Translations under genes and position numbers: made by a program
Shown here: piece after piece, positions 30,159-38,805 of the stretch
Position numbering within the stretch: the stretch's first letter is position 1
Layout of the letters: each line of letters opens with the position of its first letter
The notes under the pieces: generated by a model
The model's input: only the letters and a program-made list of their open reading frames with translations
The model's database searches: none
What the model was told of the DNA's origin: nothing
Virus record (IMG/VR): IMGVR_UViG_3300050343_000164
Span: 1 to 53,887 of that record
DNA: 53,887 bases
Strand: one strand, 5' to 3'
From: a virus

Positions 30159-30581
30159 TTAACTAACGGTCACTGCCCAGCTAATCGTCATAGAATCAGA
30201 CGCGCCTTTGTTTACAACACTGAATACTGTTCGGCAGAGCATTGAGCCGCCTGACGAAGCGTTGAACAAACCTGCTTCAGTGACTGCACCAGTGCCGTTT
30301 CCTGCGGCAAAGGTGGCGGAATAAGTAACAACCGCACCAGAGGCGCTGGACGTAGCCGACTGCCGGTCAAGCTCACTACCCAGCGCGGTGTCTCCAGCCG
30401 CCGCCGCAGTAGATCCGCTACCGATTGCCATGTTGTCCATCACATCAGCAGACGTACCAATCATGCGAGCGGCAACAAATTCCTTGCCAGCAGTCACAAC
30501 CAAGTTGTCAACTTCCTGCACTACGTTGTCGTTAATTGAAATGATGAGCCGTCCGGTCATCTTCATGTCGTCTTGAAACAT
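30159..30581 (-). CDS. Fibre-associated structural protein
   Basis: 140 residues from the ATG at 30581, which has AGGAGAAACGAA upstream. An in-frame ATG at 30653 would extend it into the previous gene and is rejected. MKMTGRLIISINDNVVQEVD and a beta-rich Ala/Ser/Gly body (IGTSADVMDNMAIGSGSTAA; TEAGLFNASSGG) resemble small phage structural proteins that sit at the base of fibres. Inferred role only. Confidence 0.65.
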   Translation of the reverse strand: MFQDDMKMTGRLIISINDNVVQEVDNLVVTAGKEFVAARMIGTSADVMDNMAIGSGSTAAAAGDTALGSELDRQSATSSASGAVVTYSATFAAGNGTGAVTEAGLFNASSGGSMLCRTVFSVVNKGASDSMTISWAVTVS

Positions 30582-30591
30582 TTCGTTTCTC

Positions 30592-31512
30592 CTACTCGTT
30601 GAATGCAAACGCATTGAATGCGCCGTTGTTGAATAAACTGCTTGAGCCATCACCTAACGCCACTAGGCTTACTGTGATCACCTCAGAAACGCCAAAAACG
30701 TCAGAAAAACTGGTGTCGAAATCAATTGCTGGAGAGTCACTTGGTGAAACACTATCGGATGGGCCGAGAGTAGAATCAAAAGCAAGGCTGTCCCCTACAG
30801 AAAGTGTCTCCGCTAACGAAGAGGCCATCTGTCTGGACAGCGCCTCCTGCATTTGCAGTGTGTCCGCTACAGATTTTTGAGCGGAGTAAGACAGGTTTTC
30901 CGTGACGCCAAAGACGTTGCCCTTGTCGAGATTCGTTTCTTTGAACAGATCTCCAATGCTCGCCAAGTCATCCATCGTAAATGCGTCTGAGAAGGATCTG
31001 ACAAAAGCCATGGTCTTGGTGAGCGACTCGGACATGGAGAGAGAATCGTCTTTGTTAAGCTCTGGTGTCACAGAAGGCGCATCAGAAACAGACAGACTGT
31101 CCGCTTGGGATGAACCAAAGCTGACGCTGTGTATTTCAGTAATCGATGCCGCATCGGTAAAGGCGCGGCTATAATCTATCGTTATACTAAGAACGTCCGT
31201 GACGTTAAAAATATCGCTCTCTGACTTGCTCACTGACTGCGCCAGTAGCTCCGTTATACCAAAGGAATCAGAAGCTGTTTTTGTAACCGTCAGGCTGGCT
31301 AGCTCCGCAACAGATAGCGAGTCCGCAAAGTATCGGTTGAGAGACTCAGCGACAACAAGGTAGCTCGCCGCCAAACCGATATATTCGAGGCCAGCCTGTA
31401 TATCTGCAAAGCTAACTCTGAGACTTGTGTTTACTGAACCCGAGGCGAAAGAAATTGCCGCCTTAGAAGCGGAAGCGCGTACTCTAGAAAATGAGTAGGA
31501 CGCTCTTAGCAT
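30592..31512 (-). CDS. Structural protein made of about eleven 18-residue repeats
   Basis: 306 residues. From about residue 65 to 290 the chain consists of degenerate repeats of about 18 residues with the form S-x4-K-S-x-S-D-S-L-x-V-x-E-x-L (for example KSESDIFNVTDVL, NKDDSLSMSESL, KSVADTLQMQEAL, TSFSDVFGVSEVI). The regular hydrophobic spacing suggests a fibrous shaft. The C-terminus (NNGAFNAFAFNE) is a short hydrophobic cap. It lies between the BppU-like gene and the fibre genes, so it is likely a virion spike or collar fibre. Confidence 0.7.
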   Translation of the reverse strand: MLRASYSFSRVRASASKAAISFASGSVNTSLRVSFADIQAGLEYIGLAASYLVVAESLNRYFADSLSVAELASLTVTKTASDSFGITELLAQSVSKSESDIFNVTDVLSITIDYSRAFTDAASITEIHSVSFGSSQADSLSVSDAPSVTPELNKDDSLSMSESLTKTMAFVRSFSDAFTMDDLASIGDLFKETNLDKGNVFGVTENLSYSAQKSVADTLQMQEALSRQMASSLAETLSVGDSLAFDSTLGPSDSVSPSDSPAIDFDTSFSDVFGVSEVITVSLVALGDGSSSLFNNGAFNAFAFNE

Positions 31513-31889
31513 CAGTCAAAATCTTCTCTAATCTTCAACTTCAGTAGGTCATTGACGGTCTGCTTGCCGCCACCGCTATAACTGATCTCAACCTCTGCCT
31601 CAAACAGACCCGCCTCGTTAAGGGTTCCAGAAGGAAAGTTAGTGAACGCTTTACCGTCTGTTGCTGGACTGGGAACTACCATCGTTAGTGTGCTGGCAAC
31701 TGTGGTTGAGCCAACCTTGCGGATACGCATAACAACCGTCGCGCCCGTCAGGTTAATCGGGTCCCAGGTGGCAGAATTGTTGGGGTCTAGGGCTTGCCCA
31801 GCCGCAGCTTTATTTGAGTCGCGCAGAGTCACAGTGACCTCTGGAAGCGTATCTCCCACCACTAGATTAATTGTGTCTGAGTACGCCAT
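31512..31889 (-). CDS. BppU N-terminal-like structural protein
   Basis: 125 residues. INLVVGDTLPEVTVTLRDSN, then PINLTGATVVMRIRK and FEAEVEISYSGG match the beta-sandwich pattern seen in BppU N-terminal and related phage attachment domains. Likely a connector between tail and fibres. First gene after element copy 8; overlaps the repeat protein at its 3' end. Confidence 0.65.
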   Translation of the reverse strand: MAYSDTINLVVGDTLPEVTVTLRDSNKAAAGQALDPNNSATWDPINLTGATVVMRIRKVGSTTVASTLTMVVPSPATDGKAFTNFPSGTLNEAGLFEAEVEISYSGGGKQTVNDLLKLKIREDFD

Positions 31890-31911
31890 AGTTAATCCTC
31901 TGCAACATTAT

Positions 31912-31926
31912 ATTACCACTACTAAT
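31912..31926 (-). promoter_or_regulatory. ATTAG-N5-TAAT element, copy 8
   Basis: On the coding (minus) strand ATTAGTAGTGGTAAT, with G for C at the first base of the downstream half. It is 22 nt upstream of the start at 31889, in the 42-nt gap that separates the fibre unit from the lysis genes. Confidence 0.7.
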
Positions 31927-31931
31927 AAAGT

Positions 31932-32279
31932 TTAGTAAGCCCAAACCACTGGTTCTGCGTTACGAATATCGACGTGAACAAAGGTCTTAGCTACTCCGAT
32001 GCCCCCAAAACCAAGGTCAAGGGCGTGTTGAATAATCGCTCTACGCTGCGCGCCGTTACTTATGGCAATATCTGCAGCAATTCCTTGAGCGTGAGTACCG
32101 GGAGTCTGCTTAGCAGCCTCGATACTGTGTCTTGCCGACCTAAATCCTGACGTTACTTTGAATGAAAAGCCGCATCGCGCTCTCAGCTCATCCAAACTAA
32201 ACAGAAACTCAGGTTTCATGTCGTTCTCACCTGTCTCTGAGCAATCAAACTCAGCTATGTCAAAGTATCGATAAGTCAC
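31932..32279 (-). CDS. Endolysin, peptidase M15-type
   Basis: 115 residues. FKVTSGFRS (S44, R47), HAQGIAAD (H63, D70) and VHVDIR (H102) are the substrate-binding and zinc-binding motifs of M15A D-Ala-D-Ala carboxypeptidase-like enzymes, which cut peptide cross-links of peptidoglycan. No signal peptide, so export relies on the two holin candidates directly upstream. It begins in an overlap with the small holin gene. Confidence 0.88.
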   Translation of the reverse strand: MTYRYFDIAEFDCSETGENDMKPEFLFSLDELRARCGFSFKVTSGFRSARHSIEAAKQTPGTHAQGIAADIAISNGAQRRAIIQHALDLGFGGIGVAKTFVHVDIRNAEPVVWAY

Positions 32280-32476
32280 TCTTTTCGTCCCGACCCCAGA
32301 AATAATCCAAAAGCGCCCGTGAGCGCTCCCGTCATGACACTCACTAATGATGCTTGCTGCGTGTCGGGGTCAGGCAACGACATGAACCAGTCCAACGTGT
32401 TCCATGTCATAGCCATCATCGTCAAAATTAATAATCTTGGGATGATTCTCCACCTGTCAAACGTCTCAGGGCTCAT
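32276..32476 (-). CDS. Small holin-like membrane protein
   Basis: 66 residues with two hydrophobic stretches (about 12-30 and 43-61) and charged ends (SGRKE). Overlaps the lysin by 4 nt downstream and the 3-TM holin by 4 nt upstream. Size, topology and position fit a second holin or a pinholin. Confidence 0.65.
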   Translation of the reverse strand: MSPETFDRWRIIPRLLILTMMAMTWNTLDWFMSLPDPDTQQASLVSVMTGALTGAFGLFLGSGRKE

Positions 32477-32874
32477 TTGTCGCGATGCACCCCTTTAAAC
32501 TTTTCATATGTTCGAAGCCCGCCGAGCCCCAGCATCCCTAACAACACGGTCATCAGACTCTGCATATCAAAAGTCGGTAAGGCCGGAACTTCAGAACCTG
32601 TGTAAGCAGTCCAAAACAGGGTTACGGGCAGTCCCAGAAAGTGCCAAAACAGGGCTAGCGCGCAGGTCCAGCCGACAAAGGGTCTCCAGCCAGCAACGAA
32701 CAGTGACTTGTGCGCTGCTTCAGTCTTGTTTACCTCAAGCTGCCCTTTTGCCAGCTCATGTGCATGTCGCTCAGACATGGTGGCGATCTCATGCGCCAGC
32801 CTGTTGCGCTCATCCGCGTCAGGGATGAACTTATCTAGTAGCGTGCTGACTGGTCCTATAAGTGTTTCAAGCAT
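32473..32874 (-). CDS. Holin, 3TM type
   Basis: 133 residues from ATG 32874, preceded by AGGGGG at about 7 nt; an in-frame ATG at 32898 has a weaker SD. An amphipathic N-terminus (LIGPVSTLLDKFIPDADERN) is followed by a basic helix and hydrophobic segments after AGWRPFVGW. The WRPFVGW motif is typical of the GTA-type 3TM holin family. Lies just after the giant ejection protein gene. Confidence 0.75.
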   Translation of the reverse strand: MLETLIGPVSTLLDKFIPDADERNRLAHEIATMSERHAHELAKGQLEVNKTEAAHKSLFVAGWRPFVGWTCALALFWHFLGLPVTLFWTAYTGSEVPALPTFDMQSLMTVLLGMLGLGGLRTYEKFKGVHRDK

Positions 32875-32882
32875 AAGGCCCC

Positions 32883-35800
32883 CTATAACTGGCTCCATAT
32901 TGGGAATAGGCGATTGTTAAAAGTCCTATCTACGCGCCATCCGTTCTGAAATGCCTCTTCAATGGTTTCTGCGGTAGGCCCAAGCAAACTAAATATGGCT
33001 GAGTTACCCCACTCTGCGTTTTGATGCGCCATACGAGCCATGCTCATAGGCCCCAAGAAGCCAGACTTGTCGACGATCTCGTACCAGTAATCATCCCAAT
33101 CCATTTTGTCGGAACGGAAATACTTGTCGTCAGCTTCTTTTCCCGGCAACAACCACGCCAGCCCGTTCTTAGCATGCTCACGCAGCTCCATACCCATCAT
33201 GGCAAGCGGCATCGTTGCCACTGCGGTGAGCAACAGAATTGCTGAAACTGCTGTCAACTGCGCCATTCCAGTTGTGTCATTGGTCCGAGCGTTTGCCTCG
33301 CGCAGCACACCGGCCATAATAGTTTTGTAATAGCTATAGAAATACGCCTTTAGCTGCCACGCTAATGCGAAACGGGGATCAGAAGCCCACACAGGGCGCT
33401 CTGCAGCGTTGGGGCGCATGATTGATGACTCTACAAAACGAGCCAGCGCGTCGCGCACCTTAGCGCCTTCGGGAGTATCGAAACTTTTGTTTTCGTTCCA
33501 CGCCAAAATCTCTTCAGCGGTGACGCCGAGCTCTTCTAGGTAGCGAGCAGAGTTCGGATTATTAAACTCGTTACGCGCGTGGTTCGTCAGAAATTGCACG
33601 CCCATGTTGGAAGCGAACTCACGGCTGAACTTGGTAAAAAAATCAAGGCCAATAAGTTTAAAGAAACCATCTGACAGCTCACGCACAAACGGGTCCATAT
33701 AGTCTTGCTCTGCCTGCGTTACCCATGCGTTTGCTACCGTCTCGCTAGTAACAACCCCTATGTCCCTGGCAAGTTGCTGTGCTTCTTGCCGATTTTTTAC
33801 GGTCGCAACAATTTCTTTGAAGCCAACCCACAGCCCGCTAAATTCCTTGTGGTTGATAATTGGGCCAGCAAGATCGGGCAGCGACGCAATAGTGGCGAAC
33901 GGCAGGATCGTAATGAACTGTATGAACTGGCCCCAACTGTTCAGCTTACGCATCCAAGGGGCTATCGGCTGCTTTTGGTAGCCCAGGTAACTACTAATCA
34001 CGTCCTCGGCGGTCTTACGATCTTCGTCTGATAACGCCGCTAGTCTCGCTTGCAGCGCCTCCGGTCCACCAGTCGCTTTGTTAAACTCAACGCGCTTAAT
34101 TACATGGCGCATGTAGTCAATAAATGCAGCGTCTGGAGAGTTTACGAAGCCGTAAAAATCGAGAAGCTCGCGGTCGATGTTTGCGGTCAGCTTAATTGCC
34201 TGCTCCACCGCAGCTGCCGGGTTCGTCGGGTCTATTGCGGGCTCTTCTTCAACAGACTGACCGAGCTTCACAAGGCGGTCGATTGCTTTATCGATTTTCT
34301 TCGCGGCCTCCGCTCTCTTTTTTGGCGTGTCTAACGTGGGGTCGTTATCAAGCAGCAGCTGCTTGAACACCTCTCGCCGCTCTATAAGCTCAGACAGATT
34401 TAGCGAAACCGGGAAATAATCAGGCCGCTTGCCGACGCCCGTGTTACTAGGCTCAACGTATTCGTCGTAGAAAGTCTCCAGGTAATCGCGGATCTGGCGA
34501 GCCACGCCTGTCAATTCAGCGGTGGATTTTGAGCTAAAAGCGCGCTCGAAACCGGCCTTAACTTCAGGCGAGCTCATGTCACCAATCTCACGCTCGAAGC
34601 GGTTTTTCCAACGACCAATAGTGACGTTGGTTGCTCGCAGAAACCCCAGCTTGCCTCGTGCCGCCAGATCCTGTGCTCGAACATAGAACATATTAGCAAC
34701 CTCGTCCCCAGCAATTTTCCGAAGAATGTTATCTGCAGGGAGTAGTAAGGTACGGATCGCACTTGCAAGATTGCTTTTTGTAACCTTGCTGTAGGCTCGT
34801 GCAACAGATCGCGCCCCTGGTATGTCTTGTGTCTGTTCCACAATGTCGGGAATCAGTGTCTGTTGCAGGGTTGTGGTGTTCGCTGTCTCGGTATGCACAA
34901 CTCCTGAATCCAGTACGCCGTCGATGTACTGCTCAAACGTCTCGTTGACCACGTCGTAATTAGCAAACGTGCGTTTGAAATTAACGCGGGTGATGCTGTT
35001 AAACAGATCTTTTAGGCGTCTCGCCAATTTCTTAAAGTGGCGCTCTGTTAAATTGCGAGCCTGTCGATTTATATACTGCTTCGTGGCCCAGCGAGCCACT
35101 TGGTCCGCGTACCATTCTTCAAAACCGAGAAGTTTTGCTGTTGTCGCGTTTTGACCGGCTCGATACGCTTCATAGCTCTTATATTTAGGACTATTTTTGT
35201 AGGCTTCTTCTAGCCTCTTTCGCAATGCAGGATTAGCCATGCCTTTGCTTTGCTCTTGGCGGAACAGCGCGTGGCCCAGTTCGTGCGCTACAGTCAGCGC
35301 GTCTTGCATAGAATTGCCGGTCTCTCTTATAACAATTGTGTTGGTCTGACTGTCGTAAAACCCGTACACAGCGGCTCTCGCTGCAAGCTTTGTACGCATG
35401 TTGATGATCGCGGCTGCAACACTCGGTGGATACTGATTTCGTATGTCAGCGTCAGACATACTTTGCAGCATAGAAAAACTAACAATCAGGGGGCGCTCTT
35501 CTAGGTTGAGCTGCTCCTGCAACTGGTCATGGATTGCCTTGACCAAAGGGTCACTCTGCCATGTCGCGGTTGGACGATTTGCTCGCGTTGGATCGACAGG
35601 TGTCTGAGTTGACGGGGCGGCACCTGTGCGGCGATCTGGTCCACCGCCAAACCGCTCGTCGCGAGTAGGCTCTTGGAGGGAGACCTCCTCGGTTTCCATT
35701 TCCGTACTAGCGGCTCGCTGTGCTACGTCGTTGGGGTTTTCTTCGGATGTGTTACGAGCGTCTAGCTCAGGATCGAAGTCTCGGCGGATCGTCTCAGTTT

Positions 35801-37940
35801 GCCCCCGCTCAAAATCAGTGGGCAGCGAGTCATCGTTCGTTGTATCTCGCTCAACTGTTTCCTCTACTTCCGAAGCAAGCTCAGCGCCGCGCGGAGTGCG
35901 ATTCATCATGGAGCTAATTCGCCGTCCCCCGTCCTCACGACCCTTGTCGCCTGGGCCAAGCGCCACTACCGCGTCTAGCCCTTTGAACTGTCCGTTTGAC
36001 TCGTAATTAGCGGCGTCAAGGAAGCTCACGCCGTTCTTGTCTTGCAAGTCATAGCCTTCAATCGCGAGGTCCGCAAACATCTCGGCCATGCCTGCGCGCT
36101 GTGCGTTAAGGTTTCCGCCTGCGCCCGTAAATTGAGTGCCCTCTCGCCCCTCTACAAGCAAGCGACCAGCGTTTACCAAAGAAACAAGGCTGACCTCGGC
36201 AGTAGTACCATCTGGCCTAACAAGTACAGCGTTTCGAAACTTCTGCGGTGCTCCCTGCGCGTAGCCAACCTGCCGCTCAAGAAACTGCTGTAACGGAAGC
36301 CGCTCGATTTTTCCGTCGCGCTCAAAACGATACAGCTTGTCGAAATCCTGTCGGACAACTTCGAACTTGCCGTCGCGCTCGACAATGGACACGATCGAAC
36401 TTGGGTTTGATTTTTGCTCAGCAACTGCAGTTTCAAGCAGCTTCTGAGAAAACTGCTCTACGCGAGCGTCGTTACCAAACTCGGTAACAAAGGCTTCTCT
36501 CGCAGCCTGCTCGCCAGGAAATAGCTCGCCAGGATTGCGGCGAGCATAGCTAGCGACAATAGTCTCTTCGCCTTCGTCAACCTGAGACGCCGCGTCAACC
36601 TCGTCATCAATCTCCATAGAGCGGAGACCCTCATCCTCAACCTTTTGCTTGCGCGCTTCAAGGGCTTGGTCCGCTGATACCACGCGATACTGGTTGATGG
36701 GCGAAAGCTGTTCTGCTGCAGTTTTTGCTGCTTCGAGGTTAGCTGCGGTGGTCAGCTCTGCAGAGACTACGTTGCCTCTGTAATCTAGTGCCTCTACCAC
36801 CAAATCAGCACCATCTACTTTCTCGGACGTATACCCCAGTGCTACCGCTAGCGACTGTTCGTCAGCACCCGACTTAACAACCTCGTCTGCTAAGGCTTCG
36901 TTTTTAGTAACGATAGTCCCACGGCCCGGTATGTATCGAGCGTAGAAGACTTTGCCGTCTTCTTCATACCGACCGTCTTCTGGGAAGCGCTCTCTGCCCT
37001 GCTCTCCCGCGATCCAAACCGCGTTTTTTGTACTGTTACTATCATGGAGAGCGTCAAGCTGAGCATCAAGGTCAACCTTTGGCTCAGGGGTGGTTACTCC
37101 CGTATCGGTTTCACCAAACTGCTCCGCGTTAATATCTTCATTAACGCGCTGTTCTTGTGACTCATAAAGCTTTTCCTGTGCCTTAGCAAAGATACGCTTA
37201 GACTCACCGGCTGCTGCGCCCAAAGTGCCACCGGCTCCGCCTGCCGCACCACCACCAATAATGCCAGCGAACACGGATTCAGCTAAACGAAGCTTCGCTT
37301 CCTCGGCGGTAAACTCAGGATCTAAATCAAATCGATTAGCTACGCTAATACCTTCTTGCACAAACTCAGTCGCACCTTCGATTGCTCCACCCTTTACAAC
37401 AGCACCACCAATGTCAGAAGCCAATCGATTGAAGATGCCGCCTTCCTTGGCAGCGCGTTTACTGGCTACGTTCCCCACCAGCTTGAGCAAACCTACCTCA
37501 CCCAAAACTCCTACAGCGGCTTGCGGCGCACCAATAACTGCCGCTCTGAATGCCTGCATTGGATCTAGCTCCTTGCCGGAATCCAATGCTTCGGACAAAT
37601 TGCTGCCCGACAGTGGCGCATACTCCGACGCAAACGCGCCCCCGAGTGCTCCGCGCCGAAAGTACTTATACATCTCGTCTGCAAGCTGACTCTCATCTGG
37701 AGTAGCGACGCCCTTTGCTACTCTTTTTAATGAGTCAGAAACAACGCGCTTGGCCGCGCTACGGCCCGTTGCTGACAGGACTCCTCGCCCCGCTACTGCT
37801 GCGATGCCGCCTATCCCTGCGCCTGCAATCGAACTGATTGCGGAAGGGAGAACCTGCCCGCCCGCTTTGAATGCCTGTGTGACTAAACCGCCAAAAGTCG
37901 GCTGATCGAGAAACTCCTCAAAGGACTCAACGCCCTCCAT
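32883..37940 (-). CDS. Giant internal (ejection) virion protein with metallopeptidase motif
   Basis: 1685 residues in this frame. Glycine/alanine-rich hydrophobic stretches near the N-terminus (GAGIGGIAAVAGRG; FAGIIGGGAAGGAGG) could insert in membranes. A zincin motif VAHELGHALF (H886, E887, H890) is followed about 45 residues later by EEWYAD, a likely third ligand. The C-terminal third has helical and hydrophobic parts (MAQLTAVSAILLLTAVATM). Size and place after the adaptors fit a DNA-ejection protein that also digests something, perhaps envelope or internal protein. Its ATG lacks a well-placed SD and is probably not the real start: see the N-terminal fragment at 37883-38158. Confidence 0.8.
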   Translation of the reverse strand: MEGVESFEEFLDQPTFGGLVTQAFKAGGQVLPSAISSIAGAGIGGIAAVAGRGVLSATGRSAAKRVVSDSLKRVAKGVATPDESQLADEMYKYFRRGALGGAFASEYAPLSGSNLSEALDSGKELDPMQAFRAAVIGAPQAAVGVLGEVGLLKLVGNVASKRAAKEGGIFNRLASDIGGAVVKGGAIEGATEFVQEGISVANRFDLDPEFTAEEAKLRLAESVFAGIIGGGAAGGAGGTLGAAAGESKRIFAKAQEKLYESQEQRVNEDINAEQFGETDTGVTTPEPKVDLDAQLDALHDSNSTKNAVWIAGEQGRERFPEDGRYEEDGKVFYARYIPGRGTIVTKNEALADEVVKSGADEQSLAVALGYTSEKVDGADLVVEALDYRGNVVSAELTTAANLEAAKTAAEQLSPINQYRVVSADQALEARKQKVEDEGLRSMEIDDEVDAASQVDEGEETIVASYARRNPGELFPGEQAAREAFVTEFGNDARVEQFSQKLLETAVAEQKSNPSSIVSIVERDGKFEVVRQDFDKLYRFERDGKIERLPLQQFLERQVGYAQGAPQKFRNAVLVRPDGTTAEVSLVSLVNAGRLLVEGREGTQFTGAGGNLNAQRAGMAEMFADLAIEGYDLQDKNGVSFLDAANYESNGQFKGLDAVVALGPGDKGREDGGRRISSMMNRTPRGAELASEVEETVERDTTNDDSLPTDFERGQTETIRRDFDPELDARNTSEENPNDVAQRAASTEMETEEVSLQEPTRDERFGGGPDRRTGAAPSTQTPVDPTRANRPTATWQSDPLVKAIHDQLQEQLNLEERPLIVSFSMLQSMSDADIRNQYPPSVAAAIINMRTKLAARAAVYGFYDSQTNTIVIRETGNSMQDALTVAHELGHALFRQEQSKGMANPALRKRLEEAYKNSPKYKSYEAYRAGQNATTAKLLGFEEWYADQVARWATKQYINRQARNLTERHFKKLARRLKDLFNSITRVNFKRTFANYDVVNETFEQYIDGVLDSGVVHTETANTTTLQQTLIPDIVEQTQDIPGARSVARAYSKVTKSNLASAIRTLLLPADNILRKIAGDEVANMFYVRAQDLAARGKLGFLRATNVTIGRWKNRFEREIGDMSSPEVKAGFERAFSSKSTAELTGVARQIRDYLETFYDEYVEPSNTGVGKRPDYFPVSLNLSELIERREVFKQLLLDNDPTLDTPKKRAEAAKKIDKAIDRLVKLGQSVEEEPAIDPTNPAAAVEQAIKLTANIDRELLDFYGFVNSPDAAFIDYMRHVIKRVEFNKATGGPEALQARLAALSDEDRKTAEDVISSYLGYQKQPIAPWMRKLNSWGQFIQFITILPFATIASLPDLAGPIINHKEFSGLWVGFKEIVATVKNRQEAQQLARDIGVVTSETVANAWVTQAEQDYMDPFVRELSDGFFKLIGLDFFTKFSREFASNMGVQFLTNHARNEFNNPNSARYLEELGVTAEEILAWNENKSFDTPEGAKVRDALARFVESSIMRPNAAERPVWASDPRFALAWQLKAYFYSYYKTIMAGVLREANARTNDTTGMAQLTAVSAILLLTAVATMPLAMMGMELREHAKNGLAWLLPGKEADDKYFRSDKMDWDDYWYEIVDKSGFLGPMSMARMAHQNAEWGNSAIFSLLGPTAETIEEAFQNGWRVDRTFNNRLFPIWSQL

Positions 37941-38158
37941 AGCAGAGAGGCTGTGTACTCCTCGTTTTGACGAGCTTGGAAGATATTTTCTGCAGCGGCT
38001 TCGTCCGCCCCGACAAGCGTCTGTGCGAGCGCTTGAAAGTAGTCGATGTCGGTAGCGAGACCTTCGGCACCCGCCTGTACAGACCTAGAAAAAACCTCCG
38101 TAAGAGGCATTTCTCGCACCAGTCTGCCATTTTCAATTTTTGGGGGTTTAGAGGCCAA
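37883..38158 (-). CDS. N-terminal fragment of the giant ejection protein, frameshifted
   Basis: 91 residues from a TTG (AGGA about 9 nt upstream). Up to about residue 71 (VGADEAAAENIFQARQNEEY) the sequence looks like a normal structural protein. After that it runs through a CTCTCT stretch (37944-37949) into an unlike tail. Removing one CT, or a -1 shift, joins it in frame to the 1685-residue protein (EEYTASAMEGVES). The joined protein would have 1757 residues. This may be a real mutation, a sequencing error, or recoding. Confidence 0.6.
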   Translation of the reverse strand: MASKPPKIENGRLVREMPLTEVFSRSVQAGAEGLATDIDYFQALAQTLVGADEAAAENIFQARQNEEYTASLLWRALSPLRSFSISRLLAV

Positions 38159-38163
38159 CGTCT

Positions 38164-38805
38164 TTATTCCTGACCGGGTGCGTTTTTCGCTATGACCGCG
38201 AGCTCAAGTATCCTGTAGACGTTCTCATTCAAATCTTTTAGTACGCGTGGCCTGACCATTTCGTCAAGTGTCTCGCCATAGGCGTCGGTATATGTAAAGC
38301 CGATTATTAATCCTTCGCTGTTAAACTTCCCATTGACTCGTGCGAGGTCAAAGTCGGTGGTGTCTATGTTCTCGCCCGTAGCATCACCCCGAAATAACGA
38401 TTCCCACGTCTCGGATAAACCCCCCTCCTCTTCCGCTGCATAAACAGCCAATATCTGACTAGCTATAGGCTTGAGGGCATTCAGCGCGTACTTAGCTGCG
38501 CTTGGATTCTTTGCAAAAAATGGCTCTGCTTCTACAAAGAACTGAGTAAGGGCAGGCATAAACCTCTCAACAGCCTGTGGGTCTAACACGCCATCTTCGT
38601 CTCGTTCATCATTAAACGCTGTTACCAGATCGCCCCCGATCTTTGATGCGGTAGCTGCATCGGTAAAGTCTTGGGTTTTTATAGCTTGCATAAGACGGGC
38701 GAAGCTAGTGTCTGCGTTCTGCTGTTGTATAGCCGCCGTAGTTGCGTCTTTCGCGGACATTGATGTTGTGCCTGTCTCAAAGAGATTGTTAATTTCAGCC
38801 AGCAT
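38164..38805 (-). CDS. C-terminal fragment of an internal virion protein, frameshifted
   Basis: 213 residues, helical, Ala/Glu-rich, no membrane segment. Its ATG has no SD and lies inside the upstream gene. A single missing A near 38817 (or a -1 shift) would join it to the upstream frame as QTALTQRQMLAEINNL, giving one protein of 670 residues over 38164-40175. I therefore regard this as the C-terminal part of that protein and not a separate gene. Confidence 0.6.
   Translation of the reverse strand: MLAEINNLFETGTTSMSAKDATTAAIQQQNADTSFARLMQAIKTQDFTDAATASKIGGDLVTAFNDERDEDGVLDPQAVERFMPALTQFFVEAEPFFAKNPSAAKYALNALKPIASQILAVYAAEEEGGLSETWESLFRGDATGENIDTTDFDLARVNGKFNSEGLIIGFTYTDAYGETLDEMVRPRVLKDLNENVYRILELAVIAKNAPGQE

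Noticed and set aside
37225-37689. Pro/Ala-rich plus-strand ORF of 154 residues
   Set aside because: Antisense to the Gly/Ala-rich N-terminal part of the giant ejection protein, with no start signal.
37944-37949. Programmed -1 ribosomal frameshift of the classical type
   Set aside because: No X-XXY-YYZ slippery heptamer and no obvious downstream pseudoknot; an indel in CTCTCT is the simpler explanation, though recoding is not excluded.
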